Source: Paraburkholderia sp. Tr-20389
GTDB lineage: Bacteria; Pseudomonadota; Gammaproteobacteria; Burkholderiales; Burkholderiaceae
Assembly (NCBI RefSeq): GCF_017104565.1
Contig: NZ_JAAGPD010000038.1
Coordinates: forward strand, 1-64,000
Length of the DNA stretch: 64,000 nt
Direction: 5' to 3'
Position numbers and translations under genes: made by a program. This document shows positions 1-9,081 of the stretch, piece after piece; position 1 is the stretch's first letter, and the number at the start of each line of letters is the position of its first letter. Below the pieces are notes generated by a model, which ran no database searches, was not told the origin of the DNA, and saw nothing but the letters and a program-made list of their open reading frames with translations.

Positions 1-154
1 GAGCGGCTCAAGCAACTTATCAACGAAAAACGGCCCGGGCGCTCTTGCGCTCGGGCCGTCAAGTCCAGACCGTTTCGTTATACCGTTCGAGTCCTCAAAA
101 GAGACCTTAACTGAACGGCATTAGGGCTTCGGCCCCGTTTTCTATTTTCGAGGG
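1..154. other. Intergenic end of window, no gene seen
   Basis: No convincing coding frame. It holds the minus-strand terminator at 26-58 and a small UUCG-type hairpin at 124-135 (GGGC, loop TTCG, GCCC) followed on the plus strand by CGTTTTCTATTTT. The second hairpin would terminate plus-strand transcription, but no plus-strand gene is visible before it, so its role is unclear. Confidence 0.5.
26..58 (-). terminator. Rho-independent terminator after anmK
   Basis: Read on the minus strand, a 12-bp GC-rich stem with one G-U pair (arms 31-42 and 47-58, loop 43-46) is followed by five T residues (A run at 26-30 on the plus strand). It lies about 100 nt beyond the anmK stop and is the likely end of that transcript. 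Confidence 0.8.
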
Positions 155-1291
155 TCAACGCGGATAGATCGCGCCGAGCACGCGTGCGTCGGCGGCGCCC
201 GTTACCGACGGCAGATTCCCGGGTTCGCGTGCGACGCAGCGCATGGCAAGCCACGCGAATGCCAGCGGCTCGACCTGATGCGGCGGCACGCCGAGCGCCT
301 CGGTCGTCAGGACGGGAACGCCACTGCAGCCGCTGTCGGCAAGCGCACTCTGCAGTGCGTTCATGATCTCCGGATTGCGCGCGCCGCCGCCGCATACATA
401 GACGGCCTTGCAGTCGGGTGCATGGCGTTCGATCTCGCGTGCGACGGTCACGGCCGTCAGCGCGACCAAGGTCGCCTGGACGTCTGCGGGACTGACGTCG
501 GCGAAACCTTGCAGCTTTGCGTCGAGCCACTCCGGATTGAACAGGTCGCGCCCCGTGCTTTTGGGCGGCTGCGCCTCGAAAAACGGCTCGTCGAGGAACG
601 CGTTCAGGAGCGGGCGATGCACCTGGCCCGTCGCGGCAAACTGACCGTTCTCGTCGAACGGTTTGCGCAGATGCCGGTGCGCCCATTCGTCCAGCAGCGC
701 GTTCGCAGGGCCGCAATCGAAGCCCCGCACGGCGCCGTTCGCCGACAGAACCGTGATGTTGCTGATTCCGCCGAGGTTACAGACCACGCGCGTCTCGTTC
801 TTCGCGCCGAACACCGTCGCATGGAACGCGGGTACGAGCGGCGCGCCCTGGCCGCCCGCCGCGACATCGCGGCTGCGGAAATCGGCGATCACATCGATAT
901 GGGTCATTTCCGCGAGCAGCGCGGGGTTGTTGATCTGCCGCGTATAACCCTTTTCAGGCCGATGCCGCACCGTTTGACCGTGCACGCCGATGGCGCGGAC
1001 GTCGGCGGCGGACAGATTGCCCGCGCGCAACAGCTCGTGGCAGCACACCGTGTAACGAGCGGCCAATGCATTGGCGGCCAGCGCCTCGCGCTCGATTTCG
1101 TTGTCGCCGGGCTGCTGAAGGCTGAACAGCGCGTCGCGCAGGCCTTCGGAAAAGCCCACGAACGCCTGAGATCGCACGACGGGCGCCTTGCCCGCTGCAA
1201 ACTCGACCGCGACACCGTCCACGCCGTCCATGCTCGTTCCCGACATCAGCCCGAAGTACACGCCGTCTGCCTTGTTGCCTGTGTTGTCCAC
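155..1291 (-). CDS. anmK: Anhydro-N-acetylmuramic acid kinase
   Basis: Phosphorylates 1,6-anhydro-MurNAc with cleavage of the anhydro ring to give MurNAc-6-phosphate, a cytoplasmic step of peptidoglycan recycling. The N-terminal [13 protein letters not shown] motif is the family signature, and the [21 protein letters not shown] and [18 protein letters not shown] blocks are typical of AnmK. I chose the GTG at 1291, which has AGGAG five nt upstream and gives 378 aa, close to the 369 aa of the E. coli enzyme. An in-frame ATG at 1327 would add 12 unconserved residues and lacks a ribosome site. The gene is divergent from tyrS and shares with it an intergenic region holding an 18-bp palindrome. Identification is firm; the start choice is inference. 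Confidence 0.95.
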   Translation of the reverse strand: MDNTGNKADGVYFGLMSGTSMDGVDGVAVEFAAGKAPVVRSQAFVGFSEGLRDALFSLQQPGDNEIEREALAANALAARYTVCCHELLRAGNLSAADVRAIGVHGQTVRHRPEKGYTRQINNPALLAEMTHIDVIADFRSRDVAAGGQGAPLVPAFHATVFGAKNETRVVCNLGGISNITVLSANGAVRGFDCGPANALLDEWAHRHLRKPFDENGQFAATGQVHRPLLNAFLDEPFFEAQPPKSTGRDLFNPEWLDAKLQGFADVSPADVQATLVALTAVTVAREIERHAPDCKAVYVCGGGARNPEIMNALQSALADSGCSGVPVLTTEALGVPPHQVEPLAFAWLAMRCVAREPGNLPSVTGAADARVLGAIYPR

Positions 1292-1370
1292 GTTTGCTCC
1301 TGTAGCGCTGTCGCACGCCTCGTGCATGCCGTTGACGGGGATTGTCGCTCAACGTCGAGTTGCATCACAA

Positions 1371-1388
1371 CCTGGCCGGTCGGCCAGG
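1371..1388. repeat. Intergenic palindrome CCTGGCCG-GT-CGGCCAGG (copy A)
   Basis: Perfect 8-bp arms around a 2-bp centre, between divergent anmK and tyrS. Toward anmK a TTGTGA / 18 bp / GACAAT promoter-like pair (-10 at 1341-1346) abuts it. Toward tyrS a GACAAT at 1411-1416 lies 22 bp away. Related copies are at 5111, 13179 and 49157. Confidence 0.6.
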
Positions 1389-1512
1389 GTGCGCGGCCAC
1401 AGGAAATGCGGACAATACGTGTCGACCCAGTTCCAGACGTTTGCAGAGAGTTGAGGGCGCAATGCGCCGCAACTATGGGACAATCTCTCTTTTTGCGATC
1501 TCCCGTTCCAGC

Positions 1513-2760
1513 ATGAGCACCGAGTCCACCGCCAAGCCCAATTCCACCTTCCCGATCACCGACGAAGTCCGCCACGCGCTCGAAGTCACGAAGCGCGGCG
1601 TCGACGAACTGCTGATCGAAGAGGAGTTCGCGCAAAAGCTCGCGAAGAGCGCGGCCACGGGCACGCCGCTGCGCATCAAGCTCGGTCTCGATCCGACGGC
1701 GCCCGACATCCACATCGGCCACACCGTCGTGCTGAACAAGATGCGCCAGTTGCAGGATCTCGGCCACACGGTGATCTTCCTGATCGGCGATTTCACCTCG
1801 CTGATCGGTGATCCGTCCGGCCGCAACGCGACACGCCCGCCGCTCACGCGCGAGCAGATCGAATCGAACGCGAAGACATACTTCGAGCAGGCCGCGCTCG
1901 TGCTCGATCGCGCGAAGACGGAAATCCGCTACAACAGCGAATGGTCGATGCCGCTCGGCGCCGACGGCATGATCAAGCTCGCGTCGCGCTACACGGTCGC
2001 GCGCATTCTGGAACGCGAAGACTTCACGAAGCGTTTCCAGAGCGGCGTGCCCATCTCGATCCACGAATTCCTGTACCCGCTGATGCAGGGCTACGATTCC
2101 GTGGCGCTGAATGCCGACCTCGAACTCGGCGGCACGGACCAGAAGTTCAACCTGCTGGTCGGCCGTGAACTGCAGAAGCAGTACGGCCAGGAACAGCAGT
2201 GCATTCTGACGATGCCGCTGCTCGAAGGTCTGGACGGCGTCGAAAAGATGTCGAAGTCGAAGGGCAACTACGTCGGTATCAGCGAAAAGCCGAATGACAT
2301 GTTCGGCAAGCTGATGAGCATCTCCGACGTGCTGATGTGGCGTTACTTCGAACTGCTGTCGTTCCGTCCGATGACGGAAATCGAGGGCTTCAAGCGCGAA
2401 ATCGAAGGCGGACGCAATCCGCGCGACTTCAAGGTGTTGCTCGCGCAGGAAATCGTCGCGCGCTTCCATTCGCAGGGTGATGCCGAGCGGGCACTCGAAG
2501 ACTTCAACCACCGCGCGAAGGGCGGTGTGCCTGACGACATTCCGTCGGTGACGCTCGCAGGTGCGCCGCTCGCTATCGGCCAACTGCTGAAGCAGGCGGG
2601 CCTCGTGCCGTCGACGAGCGAAGCGCTGCGCAACATCGAACAGGGCGGCGTGAAGATCGACGGCGCAACCGTGTCGGACAAGGGCCTGAAGGTTGAGGCG
2701 GGCGAGTTCGTCGTGCAGGTCGGCAAGCGTCGTTTTGCGCGTGTCACGCTGACGGCATGA
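1513..2760 (+). CDS. tyrS: Tyrosyl-tRNA synthetase (TyrZ-like subtype)
   Basis: Class Ic aminoacyl-tRNA synthetase that charges tRNA-Tyr; 415 aa from the ATG at 1513. The HIGH signature is at residues 67-70 ([11 protein letters not shown]). The second signature is KMSKS at residues 245-249, which marks the TyrZ-type subgroup rather than the KFGKT form of E. coli TyrS. A C-terminal S4 RNA-binding domain covers about residues 350-415. An upstream in-frame extension to 1342 is not conserved-looking and is rejected. Followed at 43 nt by dtd, which proofreads D-Tyr-tRNA(Tyr), a functionally sensible neighbour. Its upstream region contains palindrome copy A and two GACAAT boxes. Confidence 0.97.
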   Translation: MSTESTAKPNSTFPITDEVRHALEVTKRGVDELLIEEEFAQKLAKSAATGTPLRIKLGLDPTAPDIHIGHTVVLNKMRQLQDLGHTVIFLIGDFTSLIGDPSGRNATRPPLTREQIESNAKTYFEQAALVLDRAKTEIRYNSEWSMPLGADGMIKLASRYTVARILEREDFTKRFQSGVPISIHEFLYPLMQGYDSVALNADLELGGTDQKFNLLVGRELQKQYGQEQQCILTMPLLEGLDGVEKMSKSKGNYVGISEKPNDMFGKLMSISDVLMWRYFELLSFRPMTEIEGFKREIEGGRNPRDFKVLLAQEIVARFHSQGDAERALEDFNHRAKGGVPDDIPSVTLAGAPLAIGQLLKQAGLVPSTSEALRNIEQGGVKIDGATVSDKGLKVEAGEFVVQVGKRRFARVTLTA

Positions 2761-2803
2761 TGGTCTGTCAGCCTGTGCTAGCGCCACGAGGGGCGCGCGT
2801 CGC

Positions 2804-3262
2804 ATGATCGCGCTGATTCAACGCGTGCGGCGCGCCGAAGTGCGCGTCGGCGATCGCGTGACGGGTGCAATCGACGCGGGCCTGCTTGCGCTGGTCTGCG
2901 CCGAGCGCGGTGACACCGATGCAGTCGCCGACAAGCTGCTCGCGAAGGTGCTCGGCTACCGCGTATTCAGCGACGCCGCGGGCAAGATGAATCTGCCCGT
3001 ACAGAACATCGACGGCACGGGGCGCGCGGGCGGTTTGCTGCTCGTGTCGCAGTTCACGCTGGCCGCCGACACGAACAGCGGCCTGCGCCCTAGCTTCACG
3101 CCGGCTGCGCCGCCCGACGAGGGCAAGCGGCTGTTCGACTACTTCGTGGCGGCCGCGCGCGCGAAGCATGCCATCGTCGAAACGGGCGAGTTCGGCGCGG
3201 ACATGCAGGTGTCGCTCGTCAATGACGGCCCGGTGACGTTCTGGCTGCAGACACGCGCGTAA
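2804..3262 (+). CDS. dtd: D-aminoacyl-tRNA deacylase
   Basis: Hydrolyses D-aminoacyl-tRNAs (D-Tyr-tRNA and others) and Gly-tRNA(Ala), protecting translation from D-amino acids. It is 152 aa, slightly longer than the usual 145. The catalytic SQFTL motif is at residues 82-86 and the cross-subunit Gly-Pro motif (NDGPVTFWL) is at residues 140-148, close to the C-terminus. These two motifs together define DTD. It lies 43 nt after tyrS on the same strand, probably in one transcript with tyrS and the phosphatase that follows. Confidence 0.96.
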   Translation: MIALIQRVRRAEVRVGDRVTGAIDAGLLALVCAERGDTDAVADKLLAKVLGYRVFSDAAGKMNLPVQNIDGTGRAGGLLLVSQFTLAADTNSGLRPSFTPAAPPDEGKRLFDYFVAAARAKHAIVETGEFGADMQVSLVNDGPVTFWLQTRA

Positions 3263-3286
3263 CTTCCGTTTTCCTGTTCCGAATTC

Positions 3287-3958
3287 ATGGCGACACAAGT
3301 TCTCTTCATCCGACACGGCGAAACCGACTGGAACCGCATCAAGCGGATTCAAGGGCACATCGATATCCCGCTCGCCGCGAGCGGCGTCGAACAGGCCCAG
3401 CGGCTCGCCGAGCGGTTTGGGCGCGAGGCGCATGACGGCGCGCGGCTCGACGCGATCTATTCGAGCGATCTGATGCGTGCGCAGCAAACGGCGCAGCCTT
3501 TCGCGGATGTGCTCGGGCTGTCGCTGCAACTCAGGGAAGGCCTGCGCGAACGCAATTACGGCGCGTTCCAGGGCCATGACAGCGACGAAATCTCGCTGCG
3601 CTTTCCCGACGAATACGCGCAGTGGCAAACGCGCGATCCCGGCTTCTCACCACCTGAGGGAGAGTCGCAGCGCGTGTTCTATCACCGCGTGTTGCATGCG
3701 CTCGAGCCGATCGTTGCCGCGCATCCGGACGGACGGATTGCTGTCGTCGCGCATGGTGGCGTACTGGATTGCGTGTATCGCTTCGCCAACGGTCGATCGC
3801 TGGATGCGCCGCGCAACTATCAGTTGCTGAACACCAGCGTCAATATCGTTGATTTCGATAACGGCCGCGCGACGGTCGTGTCGTGGGCCGACGTCATGCA
3901 TCTTGGTGGCCACGCCGAAGACGACAGCTTCAAGAAGACACCCGAAGCCGAGCGTTGA
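3287..3958 (+). CDS. Histidine phosphatase family protein (phosphoglycerate-mutase-like)
   Basis: 223-aa branch-1 histidine phosphatase. The phospho-accepting histidine is in the N-terminal RHG motif (FIRHGETDWN, His10). The second catalytic histidine is in VVAHGGVLD, and the acid Glu lies in LRERNYGAFQG. The fold covers GpmB-like phosphatases, CobC and others, so the substrate cannot be read from sequence. True cofactor-dependent phosphoglycerate mutase is unlikely because the typical GpmA insertions are absent. It follows dtd by 24 nt and probably ends the tyrS-dtd transcript; the next gene, ruvB, converges on it. Confidence 0.85.
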   Translation: MATQVLFIRHGETDWNRIKRIQGHIDIPLAASGVEQAQRLAERFGREAHDGARLDAIYSSDLMRAQQTAQPFADVLGLSLQLREGLRERNYGAFQGHDSDEISLRFPDEYAQWQTRDPGFSPPEGESQRVFYHRVLHALEPIVAAHPDGRIAVVAHGGVLDCVYRFANGRSLDAPRNYQLLNTSVNIVDFDNGRATVVSWADVMHLGGHAEDDSFKKTPEAER

Positions 3959-4010
3959 GTTCGATCGACGCGGCGACATCGAACGCCGCGTGTCCTATCT
4001 TAAGAGCCAC

Positions 4011-5075
4011 TCAGTTCGGCTCAGAATCCCACAGATTACGAACAGGACTTGCCGAGTCAGGTGCGGCAAGCCCGAAGTGCCGATACGTCAACAGCGTGGC
4101 GACCCGTCCACGCGGCGTGCGTTGCAGAAAGCCCTGCTGGATCAGATACGGCTCGAGCACATCTTCGATCGTGTCGCGCTCCTCACCGATTGCCGCCGCC
4201 AGATTGTCGACGCCGACAGGACCGCCATCGAACTTGTGCAGGATCGCTTCGAGCAGCTTGCGGTCCATCAGATCGAAACCGACGGGATCGACGTCGAGCA
4301 TTTTCAGCGCGGCATCGGCGACCTTCGCGGTGATATTGCCGTCCGCCTTCACTTCGGCGTAATCGCGGACGCGGCGTAGCAGCCGGTTCGCGATACGCGG
4401 TGTGCCGCGCGAGCGCTTCGCGATTTCCAGTGCGCCTTCCGGATGGATCTGCGCGCCCAGCAGCGAAGCCGACCGGCTCACGATCCGGGCCAGCTCTTCC
4501 GCGTTATAAAACTCCAGCCGCGCGACGATGCCGAAACGGTCGCGCAACGGGTTGGTGAGCATGCCCGCGCGCGTCGTGGCGCCGACCAGCGTGAACGGTT
4601 GCAGATCGAGCTTCACGCTTCGTGCCGCAGGACCTTCGCCGATCATGATGTCGATCTGATAATCCTCGAGCGCCGGATACAGGATTTCCTCGACGACGGG
4701 CGACAGCCGGTGAATCTCGTCGATGAAGAGAACGTCGTTGGCTTCGAGATTGGTCAGAAGCGCTGCGAGATCGCCCGCGCGCTCAAGCACCGGACCGGAG
4801 GTTTGCCGCAGATTCACGCCCATTTCGCGCGCGATGATGTGCGCGAGCGTGGTCTTGCCGAGGCCCGGAGGACCGAACAGCAACACGTGATCCAGCGATT
4901 CCGAGCGGCGCCTGGCCGCCTCGATGAAAATTTCCAGCTGGCCGCGCACCTTTTCCTGGCCGACGTATTCGTCGAGCTGACGCGGGCGCAACGCGCGCTC
5001 GAACGCTTCCTCGTTCGGCGACACAGGCGTGGCGGCGATGATGCGTTCGGCGGCGAGTTTGTCGTGTTCGATCAT
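4011..5075 (-). CDS. ruvB: Holliday junction branch-migration ATPase RuvB
   Basis: Hexameric AAA+ motor that, with RuvA, drives branch migration of Holliday junctions. 354 aa. Walker A (GPPGLGKTT) is at residues 68-76, Walker B (DEIHRL) at 120-125, the sensor/arginine-finger block [18 protein letters not shown] follows, and a winged-helix DNA-binding C-terminus ends in [18 protein letters not shown]. The N-terminus [12 protein letters not shown] matches the family start. No Shine-Dalgarno precedes the ATG; instead a TACAAT box lies six nt upstream, so the mRNA may be leaderless. ruvA lies 109 nt upstream on the same strand with two palindromes in the gap. Confidence 0.98.
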   Translation of the reverse strand: MIEHDKLAAERIIAATPVSPNEEAFERALRPRQLDEYVGQEKVRGQLEIFIEAARRRSESLDHVLLFGPPGLGKTTLAHIIAREMGVNLRQTSGPVLERAGDLAALLTNLEANDVLFIDEIHRLSPVVEEILYPALEDYQIDIMIGEGPAARSVKLDLQPFTLVGATTRAGMLTNPLRDRFGIVARLEFYNAEELARIVSRSASLLGAQIHPEGALEIAKRSRGTPRIANRLLRRVRDYAEVKADGNITAKVADAALKMLDVDPVGFDLMDRKLLEAILHKFDGGPVGVDNLAAAIGEERDTIEDVLEPYLIQQGFLQRTPRGRVATLLTYRHFGLAAPDSASPVRNLWDSEPN

Positions 5076-5081
5076 GCGGGC

Positions 5082-5126
5082 ATTGTACCGCGCGCGGCCC
5101 GCCGGAAGATCTGGCCGAACGGCCAG
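5082..5126 (-). promoter_or_regulatory. Putative ruvB promoter with palindrome copy B
   Basis: A TACAAT -10 box (5082-5087) ends six nt before the ruvB ATG. The CTGGCCG-AA-CGGCCAG palindrome at 5111-5126 lies exactly 23 bp upstream of the -10, that is just beyond where a -35 hexamer would be. The -35 itself (ATCTTC) is poor, which would suit an activator-dependent promoter. Confidence 0.45.
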
Positions 5127-5140
5127 GGTGTCTTGCAGGA

Positions 5141-5170
5141 AACGGCATGCGAAGCTTCATGCATGCCGTT
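5141..5170. repeat. Perfect inverted repeat in the ruvA-ruvB gap
   Basis: Ten-bp arms AACGGCATGC and GCATGCCGTT flank a 10-bp loop that is itself largely palindromic (GAAGCTTC). It begins 15 nt after the ruvA stop on the minus strand and is followed there by only three T residues, so it is a poor intrinsic terminator. It could stabilise the ruvA mRNA end or attenuate readthrough into ruvB. Confidence 0.5.
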
Positions 5171-5184
5171 TGCCGAGCGCCAAT

Positions 5185-5766
5185 TCAGGCCTTCGACAGC
5201 GCCTTCAACGCGAGTTTGATGCCCTCGGAAACGCCCGTGCCGGCCGGCACGTTCTTGATGGCTGCCAGCGCTTCTTTTTCGGAGTAACCCAATGCCAGCA
5301 ATGCATTCAGGATGTCGGAAGCATGATCGGACTGCGACGCGGCGCCCGCCATCGCGCCGAGGTCGGCGCCGAGCTTGCCCTTCAGTTCGAGCAGGAGCCG
5401 CTCCGCCGTCTTCTTGCCGATGCCCGGCACCCGCGTGAGGCGTGCGGCGTCCTGCATCGTCACTGTCTGCGACAGTTCCTGCACGCTCATCCCCGACAGC
5501 ACGGCCAGCGCCATGCGCGCGCCGATACCCGTGATCTTTAACAACTCGCGAAACGTCGAACGCTCTTGCGGCGTGAGAAAGCCATACAGCAGATGTGCGT
5601 CTTCGCGCACGATCATCTGCGTGAGCAGCACGACCTTCTCCCCCGTTCCGGGCAGGTTGTAGAACGTGCTCATCGGCACGTCGACTTCATAACCGACACC
5701 ATTGCAGTCGATCAGCAGGTGAGGCGGATTCTTTTCCAGCAGGACGCCGGCGATGCGACCGATCAT
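5185..5766 (-). CDS. ruvA: Holliday junction DNA-binding protein RuvA
   Basis: Tetrameric protein that binds four-way junctions and loads RuvB; 193 aa. The N-terminal OB fold starts [12 protein letters not shown]. The middle tandem helix-hairpin-helix motifs are at [18 protein letters not shown] and [23 protein letters not shown]. The C-terminal three-helix domain III (about 145-193: [24 protein letters not shown]) contacts RuvB. It is on the minus strand upstream of ruvB and divergent from the LysE-family gene. The usual adjacent ruvC lies on the far side of that gene. Confidence 0.98.
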   Translation of the reverse strand: MIGRIAGVLLEKNPPHLLIDCNGVGYEVDVPMSTFYNLPGTGEKVVLLTQMIVREDAHLLYGFLTPQERSTFRELLKITGIGARMALAVLSGMSVQELSQTVTMQDAARLTRVPGIGKKTAERLLLELKGKLGADLGAMAGAASQSDHASDILNALLALGYSEKEALAAIKNVPAGTGVSEGIKLALKALSKA

Positions 5767-5930
5767 GGCGGGTTCTATCGAAAGGGAAAGCGCGAGTGTA
5801 GCGCAGGGCAGAGGGCTTTCGTACGTCGCTTCTGACGAAGTGGGAGAGCGGCTGATTGACCCGGCTTCCCACGCTCCCTACACTGAGATCCCTTTTGGAC
5901 GTTCCATAACCAGCCCAAAAGGAGTCTTCG

Positions 5931-6563
5931 ATGCTCAGTCTCACCACGCTCGCGCTGTTTTCAGGCGCGTGTCTCGCGCTCACTGCCACGCCCGGTCCCG
6001 ATATGTTGCTGATTGCCTCTCGCAGCGTGAGCCAAGGGAGGACTGCGGGTTTCGCGTCGCTTGCCGGGATTCTGGCTGGAACGTACTGCCATGCACTCGC
6101 CGCAGCGTTCGGCCTGTCACAGCTCTTTGTTGCCGCACCGATGGCCTACGACATCGTACGCTTCACCGGGGCGGCCTATCTGCTCTATCTCGCATGGAAG
6201 ACGTTCCGCTCGCAGGGCACAGTGCTGGCGCCGGATGCGTCGATGCGGCGCTTTCCCATTGGCCGAATTTTCAGGCAGGGCTTGTTCACGAACCTGCTCA
6301 ATCCGAAGGTTGCGCTGTTCGTGCTCGCCCTGTTTCCGCAGTTCGTGAAACCGGAGGCGGGATCGGTTGCTGTGCAGATCATGCTGCTTGCGACCGTGCT
6401 TAACGTGATTGGCTTCGTCGTGAACGGCAGCGTGATTCTGCTTGCCAGCAAATTGAGCCGAAAGCTGACCGGCGGCAAAAACCCGTCGCGCTGGCCACAG
6501 TATTTGCTTGGTTCGGTGTTTGCGGGCCTGGCGTGTCGACTGGCATTAGCAGGACAACGCTGA
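5931..6563 (+). CDS. LysE/RhtB-family amino acid exporter
   Basis: 210-aa inner-membrane protein with about six hydrophobic segments. The N-terminus carries the RhtB-type block TPGPDMLLIASRSVSQGRTAGFASLAGILAGTY in pieces, and the middle has GAAYLLYLAWKTFRS and FRQGLFTNLLNPKVALFVLALFPQFV, all characteristic of the superfamily. It is predicted to export an amino acid or homoserine-lactone-like solute; the substrate is not readable. The gene faces opposite to its neighbours, lying between ruvA and ruvC, and its stop is 13 nt from the ruvC stop. A GGAG-like site (AAAAGGAG) precedes the ATG. Confidence 0.88.
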   Translation: MLSLTTLALFSGACLALTATPGPDMLLIASRSVSQGRTAGFASLAGILAGTYCHALAAAFGLSQLFVAAPMAYDIVRFTGAAYLLYLAWKTFRSQGTVLAPDASMRRFPIGRIFRQGLFTNLLNPKVALFVLALFPQFVKPEAGSVAVQIMLLATVLNVIGFVVNGSVILLASKLSRKLTGGKNPSRWPQYLLGSVFAGLACRLALAGQR

Positions 6564-6576
6564 CGCCGAACGCGTC

Positions 6577-7119
6577 CTAACCCACCAACCGTCCGCGACG
6601 CACCCGCAAGCCCTTCTTCGCAAGCGCCGGCGCAATGCCGCCCAGCGTGCTCAAGGTGCCGCCGCCATGTGCATGGCAGATCGCCATGCCGAGCGCGTCG
6701 GCGGCATCTGTCGACGGAATGCCCGACAGGCACAGCAGCCGCACGACCATCTGCTGCATCTGCTCCTTGGTCGCGCGTCCGTAGCCGACCACGGCCTGCT
6801 TCAGTTGCAGCGCGGTGTATTCGGCAACGGGCACGCCGCCCGACACCAGTCCGCAAATTGCCGCGCCGCGTGCCTGGCCGAGCAATAGCGTCGACTGCGG
6901 ATTGACGTTGACGAACACCTTCTCGATCGCGGACTGGTCGGGCGCATGCTGGCGAATCAGCGTCGAAATGCCCTCGAAGATCGTGCCGAGGCGCGTCGGC
7001 AGATCGGCGTCGGCGGTCTTGATGACGCCGCTCGTTACGTAAGTCAGTTGATGGCCGGACTGATCGATCACGCCGAAGCCAGTCACGCGCAAGCCAGGGT
7101 CGATGCCGAGAATTCTCAT
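6577..7119 (-). CDS. ruvC: Holliday junction endonuclease RuvC
   Basis: Dimeric RNase-H-fold nuclease that resolves Holliday junctions made and moved by RuvAB; 180 aa. The first catalytic Asp is Asp7 ([14 protein letters not shown]). The second acidic residue is in [13 protein letters not shown], and the paired Asp residues are in [16 protein letters not shown]. Length and motifs are normal. It lies 118 nt downstream of purH with a strong terminator in between, so it probably has its own promoter. It converges with the LysE-family gene that separates it from ruvA. Confidence 0.98.
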   Translation of the reverse strand: MRILGIDPGLRVTGFGVIDQSGHQLTYVTSGVIKTADADLPTRLGTIFEGISTLIRQHAPDQSAIEKVFVNVNPQSTLLLGQARGAAICGLVSGGVPVAEYTALQLKQAVVGYGRATKEQMQQMVVRLLCLSGIPSTDAADALGMAICHAHGGGTLSTLGGIAPALAKKGLRVRRGRLVG

Positions 7120-7180
7120 AAGTGCCGTGCGTATTCAGTGCCTGCGATACTACAACGGCACAACGTGAAACGTGAAATGC

Positions 7181-7217
7181 AAAACGGCCCGGCAGTTGCA
7201 AACTGCCGGGCCGTTTC
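7181..7217 (-). terminator. Strong terminator between purH and ruvC
   Basis: Perfect 13-bp stem (7185-7197 with 7201-7213) and a 3-nt loop. On the minus strand it is followed by TTTTGC, so it should end the dusB-fis-purH transcript just after purH and insulate ruvC. The plus-strand side also has three T residues. Confidence 0.85.
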
Positions 7218-7237
7218 GAAAGAAGCAGAACAGCCGA

Positions 7238-8803
7238 TCAGTGGCGGAAGTGGCGTACGCCCGTCACGACCATTGCGATGTTGTGCTCGTCGGCGGCGGC
7301 GATCACTTCGTCGTCGCGCATCGAGCCGCCCGGCTGGATCACGCACGTTGCGCCCGCGTTCACGACCACGTCGAGGCCGTCGCGGAACGGGAAGAACGCA
7401 TCCGATGCCACCGCCGTGCCCGACAGCGTCAGGCCAGCGTTCTGCGCCTTGATGCTTGCGATGCGCGCCGAGTCCACACGGCTCATCTGGCCGGCGCCCA
7501 CGCCCATCGTCATGCCGTTCGCGCAGAACACGATCGCGTTCGACTTCACAAACTTCGCCACGCGCCATGCGAACAGCAGGTCGTCCATTTCCTTCGGCGT
7601 GGGGTGACGCTTCGTGACGACGCGCAGTTCGTGCGGCTGCACGTTCTTGGCATCGAGCGATTGCACCAGCAGACCGCCGCCCACGCGCTTCAGATCGAAC
7701 GCATTGTGGCCTTCACCCAGCGCGATTTCGAGCAGACGCACGTTCTGCTTGGCCGCGAACAGCTGCTTTGCCGCTTCGCTGAACGACGGCGCGATCAGCA
7801 CTTCGACGAACTGCTTCGCGACAGCCTGCGCAGCCGTTTCGTCGACTTCACGGTTGAACGCGATGATGCCGCCGAACGCCGAGGTCGGGTCGGTCTGGAA
7901 CGCCTTCGAATACGCTTCGTGCGGGTTCGCGCCGACTGCCACGCCGCACGGGTTCGCGTGCTTGATGATCACGCAGGCGGGCGCGTCGAACGTCTTCACG
8001 CATTCCCACGCGGCATCCGAGTCGGCGATGTTGTTGTACGACAGTTCCTTGCCCTGCAGCTGACGATAGTTCGCGAGCGCGCCGGCGGGCACCGCGATGT
8101 CGCGATAGAACGCGGCGCTCTGGTGCGGGTTCTCGCCGTAGCGCAGGTCCTGCACCTTTTCGAACGCCATGTTCAGCGTGACCGGATACGTGTTGCGGTC
8201 GCGGTGCTGCAGTTGTTCCGTGAGGCTGGTCAGGTAGTTCGTGATCGCGCCGTCGTACTGCGCGGTGTGCGCGAACACCTTGGTCGCGAGGCGGAAGTTC
8301 GTCTTGTAACCGACCGCGTTGCCATTGGCGCGCATTTCATCGAGCACGGTCGCGTAGTCGGCCGGATCGACCACGACGGTCACGTCGCGATGATTCTTCG
8401 CCGCCGAACGCAGCATGGTCGGGCCGCCGATATCGATGTTCTCGATCGCGTCTTCCAGCGTGCATTCTTCCTTCGACACGGTCTGCACGAACGGATACAG
8501 GTTCACGACGAGCAGGTCGATGGTCGGAATGTCATGCTTTTCGAGCGCGGCCATGTGTTCGGGCAGATCGCGGCGGGCGAGGATGCCGCCGTGCACCTTC
8601 GGGTGCAGCGTCTTCACGCGCCCATCCAGCATTTCCGGAAAGCCCGTGTAGTCGGCCACTTCGGTAACGGGAAGGCCGGCGTCCGCGAGCAGTTTCGCGG
8701 TGCCGCCCGTCGACAGGATCTTGACGCCGAGGTCCGACAGCGATTTCGCGAAATCGACGATGCCGGACTTGTCGGAAACGGAGATGAGCGCTTGCTTGAT
8801 CAT
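7238..8803 (-). CDS. purH: Bifunctional AICAR formyltransferase / IMP cyclohydrolase
   Basis: Catalyses the last two steps of de novo IMP synthesis: formylation of AICAR and ring closure of FAICAR. 521 aa from the ATG at 8803 ([20 protein letters not shown]). The N-terminal MGS-like cyclohydrolase domain (about 1-150) has STGGTAKLL and [17 protein letters not shown]. The C-terminal formyltransferase domain carries the catalytic Lys-His in [13 protein letters not shown] and ends [16 protein letters not shown]. The longer frame to 8977 runs into fis and is rejected. It lies 44 nt after fis, probably in the dusB-fis operon. Confidence 0.98.
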   Translation of the reverse strand: MIKQALISVSDKSGIVDFAKSLSDLGVKILSTGGTAKLLADAGLPVTEVADYTGFPEMLDGRVKTLHPKVHGGILARRDLPEHMAALEKHDIPTIDLLVVNLYPFVQTVSKEECTLEDAIENIDIGGPTMLRSAAKNHRDVTVVVDPADYATVLDEMRANGNAVGYKTNFRLATKVFAHTAQYDGAITNYLTSLTEQLQHRDRNTYPVTLNMAFEKVQDLRYGENPHQSAAFYRDIAVPAGALANYRQLQGKELSYNNIADSDAAWECVKTFDAPACVIIKHANPCGVAVGANPHEAYSKAFQTDPTSAFGGIIAFNREVDETAAQAVAKQFVEVLIAPSFSEAAKQLFAAKQNVRLLEIALGEGHNAFDLKRVGGGLLVQSLDAKNVQPHELRVVTKRHPTPKEMDDLLFAWRVAKFVKSNAIVFCANGMTMGVGAGQMSRVDSARIASIKAQNAGLTLSGTAVASDAFFPFRDGLDVVVNAGATCVIQPGGSMRDDEVIAAADEHNIAMVVTGVRHFRH

Positions 8804-8847
8804 GATGGGAACAAATAGCCGATGAAAGGCGTGGCAGGGCGCCGAAA

Positions 8848-9081
8848 CTACAGCAGGCCGTGCTGTTGCAGTTTCTTGCGCAGCGTATTGCGGTTGATGC
8901 CGAGATACTCGGCTGCCAGCGACTGGTTGCCGCCGGCCTGCTCGAGCACCACCTCGAGCAGCGGTTTTTCGACGCACGAAATCACCATGTCGTAAACGTC
9001 GTGCGGATTGGAGCCGTCGAGATCCTGGAAGTACATCCCCAGGCTATCGCGGACACATTGTTCGATATTGTGCTTGCTCAT
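8848..9081 (-). CDS. fis: DNA-binding protein Fis
   Basis: Small nucleoid-associated, DNA-bending helix-turn-helix protein, 77 aa (E. coli Fis has 98; beta-proteobacterial forms are shorter at the N-terminus). The C-terminal HTH is clear: [18 protein letters not shown] followed by [16 protein letters not shown]. The start codon overlaps the dusB stop by four nt (ATGA), giving translational coupling in the classical dusB-fis arrangement. It activates rRNA promoters and affects supercoiling in relatives; targets here are unknown. Confidence 0.96.
   Translation of the reverse strand: MSKHNIEQCVRDSLGMYFQDLDGSNPHDVYDMVISCVEKPLLEVVLEQAGGNQSLAAEYLGINRNTLRKKLQQHGLL

Noticed and set aside
124-148. 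UUCG hairpin with T-rich tail as a plus-strand terminator
   Set aside because: Only 4 bp of stem, and no plus-strand gene upstream in the window that it could serve.
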